The notes: a model not told the origin generated them from the sequence alone. 64,000 nucleotides of DNA from Saccharibacillus sp. JS10 (GCF_024436065.1 NZ_JANFNS010000004.1:62001-126000); one strand, 5' to 3'; shown: positions 33,302 to 42,501, counted from the first letter of the stretch. Numbers and translations are program-made.

Positions 33302-36121
33302 TTAGCGAGCATGGTAAGCTCGCGTCACGATCTTGTAGCCGCCTACCGCGTTATGCGGCGTGCTCAATTCCTCGCCGCGTTGTTCCAACACGTCGCTGGC
33401 GTAAGCCGCTTCGACGTCGAAGCCGACTTCGACATTCAGCGAAGCTTCTTCGTCCGCGAGGTTGTACCAGCGGACGATCACGTCTTGAGTCTCCGCATTC
33501 AGTTTCAATGCGGAGAACGCCATCGTCGTGTCGGATTCGTTCCAGCCGACGAATTGCGACGATAGCGGCAGCGTGCTTGCCGCATCTGCTGCGGCGCCGG
33601 CGTTCGCTGCGCGAACCGGCTTCTGCGCATCGCGCTCCGAAGCGTCCGCAAGCGTTCCGGCTTGCACGACGGTCCACGGCACCGGATAGCTATACGCTTC
33701 TCCGATCGCACCCGACTTCGCGGCATCGCCCGCGAAAGGACGGATCGCATACTCGGTCGTCTGCTCTCCCAGACATTGCGCTTCCGGCGTCTCGAACACG
33801 CCCCAGTCGCCAAGTTCCGACGACGCGCGAAGCAGCGTCACGGCAATCGTGTTACGCCCGTCGCGCAACACTTCATACTCGTTCAAGCCTTTGTTCGCGA
33901 TCAATAACCCTTGCTCGCCATCGGTCACATGCACAAATCCTTGTTGATGCTGTGCATTGCTTGGATTGATCCATTCTTTTGCCGGCGCCGTATCCCGCTT
34001 CGCGACTTCGAAGATCGAATCCGCGTAATGGTGATCGACTTGGATACCGGTCGGGAATAAGGCACGCAGACGATGGTCTTTCGCCTGGTTGTTGAACGAA
34101 GTGCGTACTTTCACCATTTCGCTGCCGGCTTCCAGCGTATACTCCGTCGTCAGCACGAGCGGAACAGTCTGCTTTTTGCGCTGCGCCGTACGTTCCGTGA
34201 ACGGAACCATCTGACGTTTTTCCATATCGAACGTCTCGTCTGCGCTAACCGGAATCTCCCAGCGCAATACGCTTTGGATGACCGCGCGGTACGGCGAATG
34301 TTCCACGACCGTAATCTCGGCTTGCAGATGTTCCGTCGTTAGCGTTTTTTCGCCTTCCGGCTGGCGATATACATATTCATTTCCGATATCGCCCGTATTT
34401 TCGAACACGTTCAGCCCGCTATAGATATGACCGCTTGCTTTGAGCTGCACAGTCAAAGACCCGTTGGCTTCTACGGTCGCGCTGAGCTTGTCGTTTTCAA
34501 TCGTATTTCCGTTGACGACGACCGAAGATACAGCATCCGATTGGATATTCGACTCTTGCACAGGGGCCGATTCGGTAGGCACAAGTGCATACGTCCGGTA
34601 CGACAAGGAAGGCACGTCGACCGCTTGGAAAATGACTTTTACTTTGCGCGCGATATACGGTTGGCGGAACCGGTCTTTCGGCAATTCATAGCCGAAGTGC
34701 GCGCCGAGGTCTTGAATCTCGGCGGTATAGACGCGCCCGGTTTCGTCTTGAACGACGAACGTCGGCAGCGGAGTCGATTCTAGTTCGCGCGCCAGAGCTT
34801 GCGGATTAGGGCCTTCCGGGAAATACTTTTTCCCGATCAACAATTCGGTCTCAAGCACGCCGCTGCGTGTCAAGCCCGCTGTATTGAAAGCAACGAAAGG
34901 CACAGCGCCTTCGCCCCATTGCGCCAACACTTCCTGATTGATCGCAGCTGCAATCGCTTCTGCGCTTTGCTGCGCGATTTTTTCCGCGACATGGCTGCTT
35001 TTCGCAAAACGGGTCAACATCTCGCGGTGCACTTCGTCCACGCTACAGCCGCAAATGCTGTCATGCGGATGATTCTGCATTAACGTTTTCCAAGCATAAG
35101 TCAGCAGATGGTGCGGGTAAGCTTTCACCCCGGCAAGATGCGCCATCGTCGCGAGCGGCTCGGTCACTTTTTCAAGCAATGTCTGACCTTGCTGGTTCAA
35201 TTGCTTGAGATACACGCGCGCAGAAGCGGTGTTTACAAGCGTGCCCCAACCGTCTGTGTGCTGACTGCGCAATTCGCCTTGAATAACTGCCAGATCGTCC
35301 GGTACTTCCGCAGCTACAGCTTGGATATAATCGTCGAAATTCGAATGAACGAATTCAATATCCGGGTACAGTTCCGACGAGACTTTGATCGCTTCCGGCA
35401 GATCGGTCTGGATCGGTTGATGGTCGCAGCCGTTCATGAACAGCAGATGATTCGTCGAAGCGAATTTCTCGGCGTCCGGTAAGTTTTTGTCCCAATACGC
35501 TTTGGCTTTGTCGGCTTCGGCAGGCACTTCCATCCCGTTGCAATACCAGTTGGCAAACAAAATCCCGAGTACTTCCGAACCGTCCGGTGATTTCCAGATC
35601 ATTTCGGAATACGGCGATTCATAACTATCCGCATCTACGACCGCGTTATTGAAACCTGTCGGTTTGACGCCGCGTCCGAAGATCGCGTTATCGATCCCGG
35701 CTTGTTGCAAAATTTGCGGCGCTTGCCCCATATTGCCGAACGAATCCGGGAAATAGCCGGTTTTGGATAACACGCCGAACGGCTTCGCGTCTTGATGCCC
35801 GATCAGTAGATTCCGCAAATTCGCTTCGCTGCTTGTCAAAAATTCATCCTGCAAAATATACCACGGCCCGAATTGAATCCGACCTTCGCGGATATATTTG
35901 TCCAGACGTTCTTGTTGATCCGGCCGGACTTGCAAATAGTCTTCGCGAATAATCGTTTGCCCATCCAGATGGAAATACCGATATTCCGGGTCTTGATCGA
36001 GCGTATCGAGCAATTTGTCCATCAGCTCAATCAGCAATACATGATGGTGTTCGTAAGGCATATACCATTCCCGATCCCAATGCGTGTGCGAGATCAGATG
36101 AACCGTTTTTTTGTCAGACAT
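33302..36121 (-). CDS. GH38 alpha-mannosidase
   Basis: A 939-residue glycoside hydrolase family 38 enzyme, full length for the bacterial type. The N-terminal catalytic domain has the zinc site HTHWDREW (His14, Asp16), the nucleophile Asp126 in GYFPDSFGNMGQ, and a conserved MNGCDHQP near 228 with another zinc ligand. HPHDSICGCSVDEVHREM (near 355) follows, then the beta domains. It has no signal peptide, so it works in the cytosol on imported mannosides, releasing mannose from alpha-linked oligosaccharides; MngB-type enzymes may also act on mannosylglycerate. It is the last gene of the operon with GH125 and an ABC importer. AGGAGG precedes the ATG. Confidence 0.95.
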   Translation of the reverse strand: MSDKKTVHLISHTHWDREWYMPYEHHHVLLIELMDKLLDTLDQDPEYRYFHLDGQTIIREDYLQVRPDQQERLDKYIREGRIQFGPWYILQDEFLTSSEANLRNLLIGHQDAKPFGVLSKTGYFPDSFGNMGQAPQILQQAGIDNAIFGRGVKPTGFNNAVVDADSYESPYSEMIWKSPDGSEVLGILFANWYCNGMEVPAEADKAKAYWDKNLPDAEKFASTNHLLFMNGCDHQPIQTDLPEAIKVSSELYPDIEFVHSNFDDYIQAVAAEVPDDLAVIQGELRSQHTDGWGTLVNTASARVYLKQLNQQGQTLLEKVTEPLATMAHLAGVKAYPHHLLTYAWKTLMQNHPHDSICGCSVDEVHREMLTRFAKSSHVAEKIAQQSAEAIAAAINQEVLAQWGEGAVPFVAFNTAGLTRSGVLETELLIGKKYFPEGPNPQALARELESTPLPTFVVQDETGRVYTAEIQDLGAHFGYELPKDRFRQPYIARKVKVIFQAVDVPSLSYRTYALVPTESAPVQESNIQSDAVSSVVVNGNTIENDKLSATVEANGSLTVQLKASGHIYSGLNVFENTGDIGNEYVYRQPEGEKTLTTEHLQAEITVVEHSPYRAVIQSVLRWEIPVSADETFDMEKRQMVPFTERTAQRKKQTVPLVLTTEYTLEAGSEMVKVRTSFNNQAKDHRLRALFPTGIQVDHHYADSIFEVAKRDTAPAKEWINPSNAQHQQGFVHVTDGEQGLLIANKGLNEYEVLRDGRNTIAVTLLRASSELGDWGVFETPEAQCLGEQTTEYAIRPFAGDAAKSGAIGEAYSYPVPWTVVQAGTLADASERDAQKPVRAANAGAAADAASTLPLSSQFVGWNESDTTMAFSALKLNAETQDVIVRWYNLADEEASLNVEVGFDVEAAYASDVLEQRGEELSTPHNAVGGYKIVTRAYHAR

Positions 36122-36162
36122 ATGAACCTCCTATAAAATCGCGGGTTTCTTTTGCCGGCAGC

Positions 36163-36987
36163 TTAACCTTTTGTCGCGCCGCCCATACTGAATCCTTTGG
36201 ACATATAACGTTGCGAGAAGATATACAGAACAACCGAAGGCATCGTGTATAGCAGAGAGAATGCTGCAAGTCTACCATACTCGACCATGCCGTGACTGCC
36301 GAAAAATTGATAGATCGTAACGGAAGCCGGCAGTTTGTCCGGAGTTTGGAGCAAAATATACGGAACGAAGAAGTTGCCCCAGCTTCCTGAAAAGGTGAAG
36401 ATCGCAATCGTCGAAATACCCGGAAGCATGAGCGGAGCGACCACTTTACGCAGCCCGGTCCAGACCGAAGCGCCGTCCATCCAAGCTGCTTCTTCCAGAT
36501 CGATCGGCACGGAGTCCATAAAGTTTTTCATCATCCAGATGCCGTAAGGCAGGGAAGACGAGGTTAGGAACAACATCGTAGCGAAGATCGAGTTTTGCAG
36601 ATTCAAGTACAAGAACATTTGGAAGACGGGAACCATAACCGCCGTGATCGGCAGCGCCGTCATGAACAAAATCGAGAGTAAGAAGCTTTTTTTGAATCGC
36701 ATTTCGTAACGGGATAGCGGATAAGCCGCAAGTACGGATACGACGACGACAAGCAGCGCTTGACCGCCCGATAAGATCAGACCGACGCCGAATGAACGCA
36801 GATTGCTGGAATCGCTTAAGACGTCTTTAAAGTTTTGCAATGTCCAGGTGTCCGGTGCTTTGATGCCTTGCTGTGCGTTAGGATCGAATGAAGCAAGAAT
36901 GATCCAGAGCAGCGGCAGTAAAAAACACAGACCGAGAATCACTAAAATGCCATATTGAATATTACGTTGTAATCGATGTTTGACCAT
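36163..36987 (-). CDS. Carbohydrate ABC transporter permease (MalG type, CUT1)
   Basis: A 274-residue inner permease with six hydrophobic segments. The cytoplasmic EAA loop, which docks the ATPase, reads EEAAWMDGASVWTGLRKVVAPLMLPG. The N-terminus has LLPLLWIILASFDPNAQQG, and YPLSRYEMRFKKSF marks the second loop of the MalG group. The C-terminus SQRYMSKGFSMGGATKG is typical. It pairs with the MalF-type permease upstream and the solute-binding lipoprotein; the ATPase is not in the operon and is probably a shared MsmX-like protein. AAGGAGG precedes the start. Confidence 0.93.
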   Translation of the reverse strand: MVKHRLQRNIQYGILVILGLCFLLPLLWIILASFDPNAQQGIKAPDTWTLQNFKDVLSDSSNLRSFGVGLILSGGQALLVVVVSVLAAYPLSRYEMRFKKSFLLSILFMTALPITAVMVPVFQMFLYLNLQNSIFATMLFLTSSSLPYGIWMMKNFMDSVPIDLEEAAWMDGASVWTGLRKVVAPLMLPGISTIAIFTFSGSWGNFFVPYILLQTPDKLPASVTIYQFFGSHGMVEYGRLAAFSLLYTMPSVVLYIFSQRYMSKGFSMGGATKG

Positions 36988-37008
36988 TGCGGTTGCACCT
37001 CCTTCAGC

Positions 37009-37875
37009 TTAGACCTTAACTTTCATCGAACGCATATAGAACAGACTTGCCACAATTCCGATTAGAAGCAGCACGAGCGAGATCGCCGTACCGTAACCGA
37101 ATTGATAATTGACGAATGCTTGATTGTACATAAAGATCGGGAGCGTTTGCGTCGACGTACCCGGCCCGCCGCCAGTCATCGTATACACCAGTGTGAATAC
37201 GCCAAGGGTTTGGAGCGTAACGAGCATCATATTGGTAACAATCGAGCCTTTCACCATAGGAATGGTAATATGGCGAATGATTTGGAAGCCGGTTGCACTA
37301 TCGATAATCGCGGCTTCTTCGACTTCTTTCGGAATATCATCGAGTGCGGACTGATATACCATCATCGAGAATGCCGTACCGTGCCAGATGTTGGCTATAA
37401 TGACACTGACCATCGGGAACGAGAACAACCACGATATCGGGCTTACGCCGAACCATCCCAAAATCTGATTAAGCGAACCGCTATCACTGAAAAACGCGAC
37501 CATACAAAAAGCAACAACGATCTCAGGCGTCACCCAACCTGCAATAACGATAATGCCGATGATTCGGCGGAACGTGACATTTTTTTCTTTCATTAGAAGT
37601 GCCAAAATAAATCCAAGCAGCACTTGTCCGATTACAGCGGAAAAAATCAGGAAGATCAATGTGCGCCAAACGCTAATCCGAAAATCCGGGTCTTGGAACA
37701 TATTGACGAAGTTTTGGAAACCGACGAATTCAAGGCTTTTCGCAGCCGCGCCGGTCAATGCCATATTGGTAAAAGCCAGTCCGATCGTCAGAAAGATCGG
37801 TACGATGAAAAAGATCAACAGCAGCAAAACGGAGGGCATCAAAAACAGGTACGCTCCGGGCATTTTTCGGGTCAT
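37009..37875 (-). CDS. Carbohydrate ABC transporter permease (MalF type, CUT1)
   Basis: A 288-residue permease with six transmembrane segments. The EAA motif reads EEAAIIDSATGFQIIRHITIPM. The N-terminal YLFLMPSVLLLLIFFIVPIF and LAFTNMALTG are usual for UgpA/MalF-type subunits, as is SLVLLLIGIVASLFYMRSMKV at the end. Together with the adjacent MalG-type protein it forms the membrane channel of a CUT1 importer. It is located between the binding-protein and MalG-type genes of the operon, 21 bases from the latter. Substrate inferred from context: mannose oligosaccharides or mannosylated glycans. Confidence 0.93.
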   Translation of the reverse strand: MTRKMPGAYLFLMPSVLLLLIFFIVPIFLTIGLAFTNMALTGAAAKSLEFVGFQNFVNMFQDPDFRISVWRTLIFLIFSAVIGQVLLGFILALLMKEKNVTFRRIIGIIVIAGWVTPEIVVAFCMVAFFSDSGSLNQILGWFGVSPISWLFSFPMVSVIIANIWHGTAFSMMVYQSALDDIPKEVEEAAIIDSATGFQIIRHITIPMVKGSIVTNMMLVTLQTLGVFTLVYTMTGGGPGTSTQTLPIFMYNQAFVNYQFGYGTAISLVLLLIGIVASLFYMRSMKVKV

Positions 37876-37958
37876 AATTCACACTCCATTCGCGGAAGGG
37901 GGCGGAGAAGCCGACGCTCCTCCGCCCCGTAGATGGCAATCAGGTTGATGCTGAATCT

Positions 37959-39329
37959 TTATTCGATGCTATCTGCACCAAGCGAGCGAGATACGTTTTC
38001 TTTCAATTGGGTCACGGCATTTTCCGGTGTCAGATTGCCGGAAGCGATACTTTCGACGATACTTTGCAGTTGCGCCGATACCGTCGCATACTGATCGTTC
38101 GCCGGGCGGAAATGAGCGACATTCAATAATTCTTGCGCTTCTTCGACGAATGGACGATCGGTATATCCTTCGACATCGACCGAATCGTTACGTGGGCTAA
38201 GGCTACCTTCGGCTACTACGCGTCCGGTTGCATTTTCTTTGTTCATCAAGAACTCCATGAATTTCCAAGCCGCATCTTTTTGCTGCGCTTGAGCCGGAAT
38301 CGACCATGCCCAGCCGCCCGACATTGTCGTCGAACCCGGTTCTTGACCGTTTTGGGTCGGGAATGGAGCGAAGCCCATTTTGTCTTGAACATTTTCGATC
38401 GGCGCTGCGCCGTCAGCCGACCAAGTCGAACCTGCCCAGCTTCCGTCTACTGCCATCGCCAGTTTGTCTTGCGGGAGCAGCTGCTGGAACGCGATACTGC
38501 CTGCTTGGCCGTTGAGTGCGACTTGCATCGACGGCCCGACTTTATCTACGTTGAACAGCTGATTGATAAAGTTGAACGAGTCGAGCATCCCTTGGCTGTC
38601 CAGATCCCATTTTTTGCTTTCATCGTTGTAAAGTTTATCTTCGGTGCCGTACAGCAGCATTTCCAAAGTCTGCATCGTTACGCCTTCGCCGTTGGATTTG
38701 CCGACGATCATGTTCAGCGGCGTTACATCCGGCAATTTCTGCTTGATCGTTTGAGCGGCTTCGAGCACTTCTGCCCAGCTTTTTGGCTCAAAAGGAATCG
38801 GAAGACCGGCTTGTTTGAACAAATCTTTGTTATACCAAATGCCGCGCGTATCGGACGTTGCCGGAACGCCGTACACTTTGCCGTCTTCGCCGGTTACGCC
38901 GGCTTTAAGATTTTCGATAATATGTTCGTCCCAATCCGACCAACCTTTGACTTGCATATCGAGCGGTTCCAGATAGCCGGCTGCCGCATCGGATTTGATA
39001 ATCGAAGTGTCTTCCGCAATCAGATCAGGCGCAGTATCCGGAGATTTCATTTGCAAGACCATTTTGGACGTATAGTCGCCTTCGCTGGCAAGAACCGGAG
39101 CGATATTGATTTTGATATCCGGGTTTTCTTCTTCGAACTTGGTTACAAGGCCAGATTCGAAAAATTTGGTCAACGTATCTTGCGAACCGGAAGAGCGGAA
39201 CGACACGGTGACTTCGGTTTTACCGTCAGATGCCGCGTTGCCGCCGCCACCCGAACATGCTGCCGTGAAGATCAAAGCGGAAGCCATAGCGGTTGTTGCG
39301 ATCGTTTTGAATGGAATCGTCTTTCTCAT
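37959..39329 (-). CDS. Extracellular sugar-binding lipoprotein (CUT1 family 1)
   Basis: A 456-residue solute-binding protein. The N-terminus is a lipoprotein signal (MRKTIPFKTIATTAMASAL) with lipobox TAAC, the lipidated Cys near 25, followed by a Gly/Asn-rich linker. The mature part is the family 1 fold (TEVTVSFRSSGSQDTLTKFFES, GKVYGVPATSDTRGIWYNKDLF, MAVDGSWAGSTW, WAWSIPAQAQQKDAAWKFMEFL). It delivers an oligosaccharide to the two permeases encoded immediately downstream. Its place between two alpha-mannosidase genes suggests a mannose-containing ligand. GAGGAG precedes the ATG. Confidence 0.94.
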   Translation of the reverse strand: MRKTIPFKTIATTAMASALIFTAACSGGGGNAASDGKTEVTVSFRSSGSQDTLTKFFESGLVTKFEEENPDIKINIAPVLASEGDYTSKMVLQMKSPDTAPDLIAEDTSIIKSDAAAGYLEPLDMQVKGWSDWDEHIIENLKAGVTGEDGKVYGVPATSDTRGIWYNKDLFKQAGLPIPFEPKSWAEVLEAAQTIKQKLPDVTPLNMIVGKSNGEGVTMQTLEMLLYGTEDKLYNDESKKWDLDSQGMLDSFNFINQLFNVDKVGPSMQVALNGQAGSIAFQQLLPQDKLAMAVDGSWAGSTWSADGAAPIENVQDKMGFAPFPTQNGQEPGSTTMSGGWAWSIPAQAQQKDAAWKFMEFLMNKENATGRVVAEGSLSPRNDSVDVEGYTDRPFVEEAQELLNVAHFRPANDQYATVSAQLQSIVESIASGNLTPENAVTQLKENVSRSLGADSIE

Positions 39330-39363
39330 GAAGATTCTCCTCTATGGGATATGTAGTCCCGGT

Positions 39364-40662
39364 TTATTTGGTGATACGAATACCGCAATAATCCATAATC
39401 AATTCGCTAAACAACATGTTCGACCAAGAGAACCACGGACGAGTAAATTCGCTTGGATCATTGGCAGAAAATCCTTCGTGAGTAAGCCCCGTATCGGCAT
39501 CCGTGTCGCGGATCAGTTCCAGCAACCGAAGCTTTTCTTCGCGTTCTTGAGACGTTAGCCCTTGCATCGATAACGCGATATGCCAGATATAACCTTCCGG
39601 CGTATGCGGGCTTCCGATTCCCGAAGCGGCGGTTCCTTCGTAGAAATAAGGGTTCGACGAGCTAAGAATAAAGCGTCGTGTATTGAGATAAATTTCGTCG
39701 TGTTCATCGACGTATCCGAGATAAGGAAGCGAGAGTAGACTTGGGACATTGGCATCGTCCATCAGATGGTGATTTCCGAAGCCGTCCGTCTCGTAAGCGT
39801 AAATTTTTCCGAATTCCGGATGTTCGACAATTGCGTGTTGCTCAATGCCGTTTTGAATCTCGGCGGATAGCTTGCGCGCTTCTTCCGCTAAAGCTTTATC
39901 GTTGTAAACGGTTTCTGCAATCTCGGTCAAATAGCGTAAAGCGACGACCGCAAACATATTGGATGGAACGAGATATCCGTATTCGCAGCAATCGTCACTC
40001 GGACGGAAGCCCGACCAAGTCATACCGGTATAGGTCGTTTCGCTGCCTTTTCCTTCACGGACGAGGGTGTCGGTGAGCGGTGCGTTTAGACGTTGGAACG
40101 TATACGGCGACTTGGTTTCGTGATGTTGCTCGGTACGCCATAATTCCAAAATCGTGTTTGCCGCTGCTCGGAACGATTCGTCGAACTGCGAAGTCTTACC
40201 GCTATTTTTCCACAATAGATAACTGAGTTGGATCGGATAAGCGAGAGAATCGATCTCGTATTTACGTTCCCAGATCCAATCGTTCATTTGCGTCAAGTCG
40301 TCTTGGTGGCCGTTGCCGCTTTCTTGTTCGTTAAAAGCGTTTGCATAAGGATCAAGGCGGATATACTCAATCTGGCGTTTGACCAGCCCTTCGATCATCG
40401 AAGCGATTTGCTCGTCTTCGCGTGCCAGCACCAGATAAGGTCGAACTTGAGCCGCAGAGTCGCGTAGCCACATCGCCGGAATATCGCCGGTAATGACAAA
40501 AGTCGTACCGTCTTCTTTTTGTTGAATGGTGGTGAGTAGGGTGTTTGTAAAACAATTTTCAAACATCGTAACCAGCTTAGGTTGATCCGGTAGGTTTTCT
40601 CGGATGCGCTCGATCATAGTCTGCAAAGATGTCGGGATTGTCGAGTTGTTAGAATCCGTCAC
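39364..40662 (-). CDS. GH125 exo-alpha-1,6-mannosidase
   Basis: A 432-residue glycoside hydrolase family 125 enzyme starting at GTG 40662 with AAGGAGG upstream. The signature GDIPAMWLRDSAAQVRPYL (59-77) carries substrate-binding residues of the family. Others are EYIRLDPYANAFNEQESG near 108, WERKYEIDSLAYP near 150, TYTGMTWSGFRPSDDCCEYGY near 225 and the C-terminal HEGFSANDPSEFTRPWFSWSNMLFSELI. GH125 enzymes are inverting, metal-independent exo-1,6-mannosidases of the (alpha/alpha)6 fold. No signal peptide. First gene of the mannoside operon; its pairing with GH38 suggests degradation of branched mannan or N-glycan fragments in the cytosol. Confidence 0.95.
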   Translation of the reverse strand: MTDSNNSTIPTSLQTMIERIRENLPDQPKLVTMFENCFTNTLLTTIQQKEDGTTFVITGDIPAMWLRDSAAQVRPYLVLAREDEQIASMIEGLVKRQIEYIRLDPYANAFNEQESGNGHQDDLTQMNDWIWERKYEIDSLAYPIQLSYLLWKNSGKTSQFDESFRAAANTILELWRTEQHHETKSPYTFQRLNAPLTDTLVREGKGSETTYTGMTWSGFRPSDDCCEYGYLVPSNMFAVVALRYLTEIAETVYNDKALAEEARKLSAEIQNGIEQHAIVEHPEFGKIYAYETDGFGNHHLMDDANVPSLLSLPYLGYVDEHDEIYLNTRRFILSSSNPYFYEGTAASGIGSPHTPEGYIWHIALSMQGLTSQEREEKLRLLELIRDTDADTGLTHEGFSANDPSEFTRPWFSWSNMLFSELIMDYCGIRITK

Positions 40663-40692
40663 TATTCAGCCTCCTTCAAATTCGTTCTTAAA

Positions 40693-40706
40693 TTGAATCG
40701 CTTTCA
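40693..40706. promoter_or_regulatory. cre-like site before the mannoside operon
   Basis: TTGAATCGCTTTCA matches the CcpA-site consensus with two mismatches, about 30 bases upstream of the GH125 start. The match is weak and positional. Confidence 0.35.
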
Positions 40707-40784
40707 CTATCCTAATTGTATTGTAATGTCATGTCAATATGTTTATTTGAGAAAAATCACGCTTTTTTTGAATGTAAACGATAT

Positions 40785-40798
40785 TGATATATCATATT
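40785..40798. promoter_or_regulatory. Possible operator of the GntR/LacI regulator (operon side)
   Basis: The palindrome TGATATATCA (40785-40794) continues as ATATATCATATT. A near-identical ATATATCATGTT occurs upstream of the regulator gene at 42280-42291. A motif shared between the regulator and the operon it precedes suggests an operator. Confidence 0.45.
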
Positions 40799-40869
40799 TT
40801 AGGGACTGATTTCCTTCTTCCGCCAACAATTTCTAGCCAAAGAGAAAAAAGAAATGAATAAAAAGAGCA

Positions 40870-40911
40870 ATAAAAAAAGCTTTTAACGGATAACTTATCC
40901 GTTAAAAGCTT
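40870..40911 (-). terminator. Terminator of the GntR/LacI regulator gene
   Basis: A perfect 17-bp stem (40877-40893 with 40895-40911, effectively a short AT loop) is followed on minus by a 7-base T run. It separates the regulator transcript from the mannoside operon. Confidence 0.85.
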
Positions 40912-40919
40912 AAAACTCT

Positions 40920-40996
40920 TGATTTCAACACGCGACCTAAAAGTTTTCGAAGAAAGACACATCGTAAGCATACGCTAACGAATTTCTCTTGTAGCG
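40920..40996 (-). repeat. Decayed 5' half of the structured element, copy C
   Basis: On minus, GGTCGCGTGTTGAAATCA (40920-40937) is identical over 18 bases to the 5' inner part of element B. Upstream, bases 40977-40996 match the 5' outer part of element B at 17 of 20 positions. About 39 unrelated bases separate the two blocks and the 3' half is absent, replaced by a terminator hairpin. It lies in the 3' untranslated region of the GntR/LacI regulator gene, same strand. Confidence 0.6.
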
Positions 40997-41018
40997 GTTT
41001 TTCTCAGCAAAACAATGC

Positions 41019-42233
41019 TTAAGACCGCTTAACTCCTTGCTCAACTCCCGCCGCTTCACTTACAGTAACCCCTTCAACGAGTTCGGCCGCAAGCTCCACT
41101 CTTTGCACCGTCTGATCGCTGCTTTTCATCAATTCCAGCACCATCTCAAACGCCTGCTTACCCATCTGGAACTGATTTTGCCGCAGATGGGTAATGCGGA
41201 TGTCGTCTGGATTTTCCGGGCTGTCGAAGCAAATCAGCGATAGATCTTCAGGAATACGAAGTCCAAGTTGAGCCGCGGCTTCTTCCGCTAACAGGGCGAT
41301 CGGATATTCCGCGGCAAACAAAGCCGTAATCTCGGGATGTTCTTTGAGATGCTGCACAATCGTATTCACATCGTTTACCCGATCTTGCGGATCGAATGAA
41401 TTCGGCAATGTCGAAACCAGGGAATCCACCCACAAATCGCGATTTACCAAAATACCCCGTTCACTATGCGCTTCGACAATACCTTTGATCCGTTCTTCAA
41501 TCGCTGTTGTATTGATTGGCGGCTGCGTCAGAAACGCGATATGTTGATGCCCTTGATCGAATAAACGCTGCGTGCCTATTTTGGCGGCGCTTGCATTGTC
41601 TGTGCTGACCGAAGAAGCCGGAATTCCTTTGAGGAAGCGGTCGATCATCACAAAAGGAAATTTTCCGATCACAAGCTTCAAAATCTCTTCGCTGAAATAT
41701 TCGCCCTGCGCCGGGAAAATGATCAGACCGTCTACGCCGAGTTCCAGCAGTTCGACAATATTGCGTTGCTCCTGTTCAGGAATACCGAAAGAGCGGCGTA
41801 GCACGAGAAAGCTATCGTGTTCACGCGAAGCTTCTTCCATCCCGTAGACCAGCTCGGTTCCGTACATATCGCTGAAATGCGTAATCACTAGACCGATCAG
41901 CGGTTTGCGTTTAGGCGCCGAAGGTCGTTCGCTTTTTTTATCCGAAAGCCCGAGATTTGAAGGCTCATTGCTAGTTTGCAGAGCCGGAGATTCGTCGAAT
42001 GCGGACAGATCCGCCACAAAAGAACCTCGACCCGGTTGACGGACGACAAGCTGCTGCGCGACCAGCATTTCCAGCGCTTTTTTCGTCGTAATACGGCTAA
42101 CTCCGAATTCGTCGCATAATTCTTTTTCGGAAGGAACCCGTTCGCCGATTTTGTATTGGTGAAGACGTATGCGTTCACGTAAAGCTTCGAATATTTGCTC
42201 GTACATCGGCTTGGAAGCCGAATCGTTTCTCAA
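41019..42233 (-). CDS. GntR/LacI chimeric transcriptional regulator (AraR-like architecture)
   Basis: A 404-residue regulator from TTG 42233, with GGAGGAGG upstream. The N-terminal GntR winged helix (about 5-75) has EKELCDEFGVSRITTKKALEMLVAQQLVVRQPGRGSFVADL. After a charged linker, a LacI-type sensor domain (from about 110) has PLIGLVITHFSDMYGTELVYGMEEA, VDGLIIFPAQGE, VSTDNASAAKIGTQ and LSLICFDSP. It shares the AraR design but sits upstream of the mannoside operon in the same direction, so it probably responds to mannose or an oligosaccharide and controls that operon. Copy C of the structured element lies in its 3' untranslated region. Confidence 0.92.
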   Translation of the reverse strand: MRNDSASKPMYEQIFEALRERIRLHQYKIGERVPSEKELCDEFGVSRITTKKALEMLVAQQLVVRQPGRGSFVADLSAFDESPALQTSNEPSNLGLSDKKSERPSAPKRKPLIGLVITHFSDMYGTELVYGMEEASREHDSFLVLRRSFGIPEQEQRNIVELLELGVDGLIIFPAQGEYFSEEILKLVIGKFPFVMIDRFLKGIPASSVSTDNASAAKIGTQRLFDQGHQHIAFLTQPPINTTAIEERIKGIVEAHSERGILVNRDLWVDSLVSTLPNSFDPQDRVNDVNTIVQHLKEHPEITALFAAEYPIALLAEEAAAQLGLRIPEDLSLICFDSPENPDDIRITHLRQNQFQMGKQAFEMVLELMKSSDQTVQRVELAAELVEGVTVSEAAGVEQGVKRS

Positions 42234-42279
42234 TACAAGCTCCTCCTCCAGAAACGTTTTTCTACTCTATTTCAATATA

Positions 42280-42291
42280 ATATATCATGTT
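42280..42291. promoter_or_regulatory. Possible operator of the GntR/LacI regulator (own promoter)
   Basis: ATATATCATGTT, 47 bases upstream of the regulator start, differs at one base from the motif at 40787-40798 and is embedded in an AT-rich near-palindrome. This suggests autoregulation. Confidence 0.4.
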
Positions 42292-42501
42292 ATATCAAAG
42301 AAAGGAAGAATGGAATTTCTGCGCTAGTTAGATCTTAAACAGTATACTCTTTTTCTGTAAAAAGAAAAACATGGAAAAGTCTGTATCTCTCCAATTCCAA
42401 CTTCTTGCTCGGAATCTAGCGACCATCTCAATAAAACGGTTAATAATAAGGACATCTCAACGTCTTTCTACCTCAGATCGAAAAGGAGAACCTTATAGCA
42501 C

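Noticed and set aside
38133-39356. A 407-codon open frame antisense to the sugar-binding lipoprotein gene.
   Set aside because: The opposite strand encodes an unmistakable binding protein with signal peptide and operon context; the antisense translation looks like random Arg/Phe/Cys-rich sequence.
40877-40911. A possible 3' half of structured element copy C.
   Set aside because: The hairpin here is a plain rho-independent terminator; it lacks the conserved AGGCGAAC and TCCTTCACT blocks.
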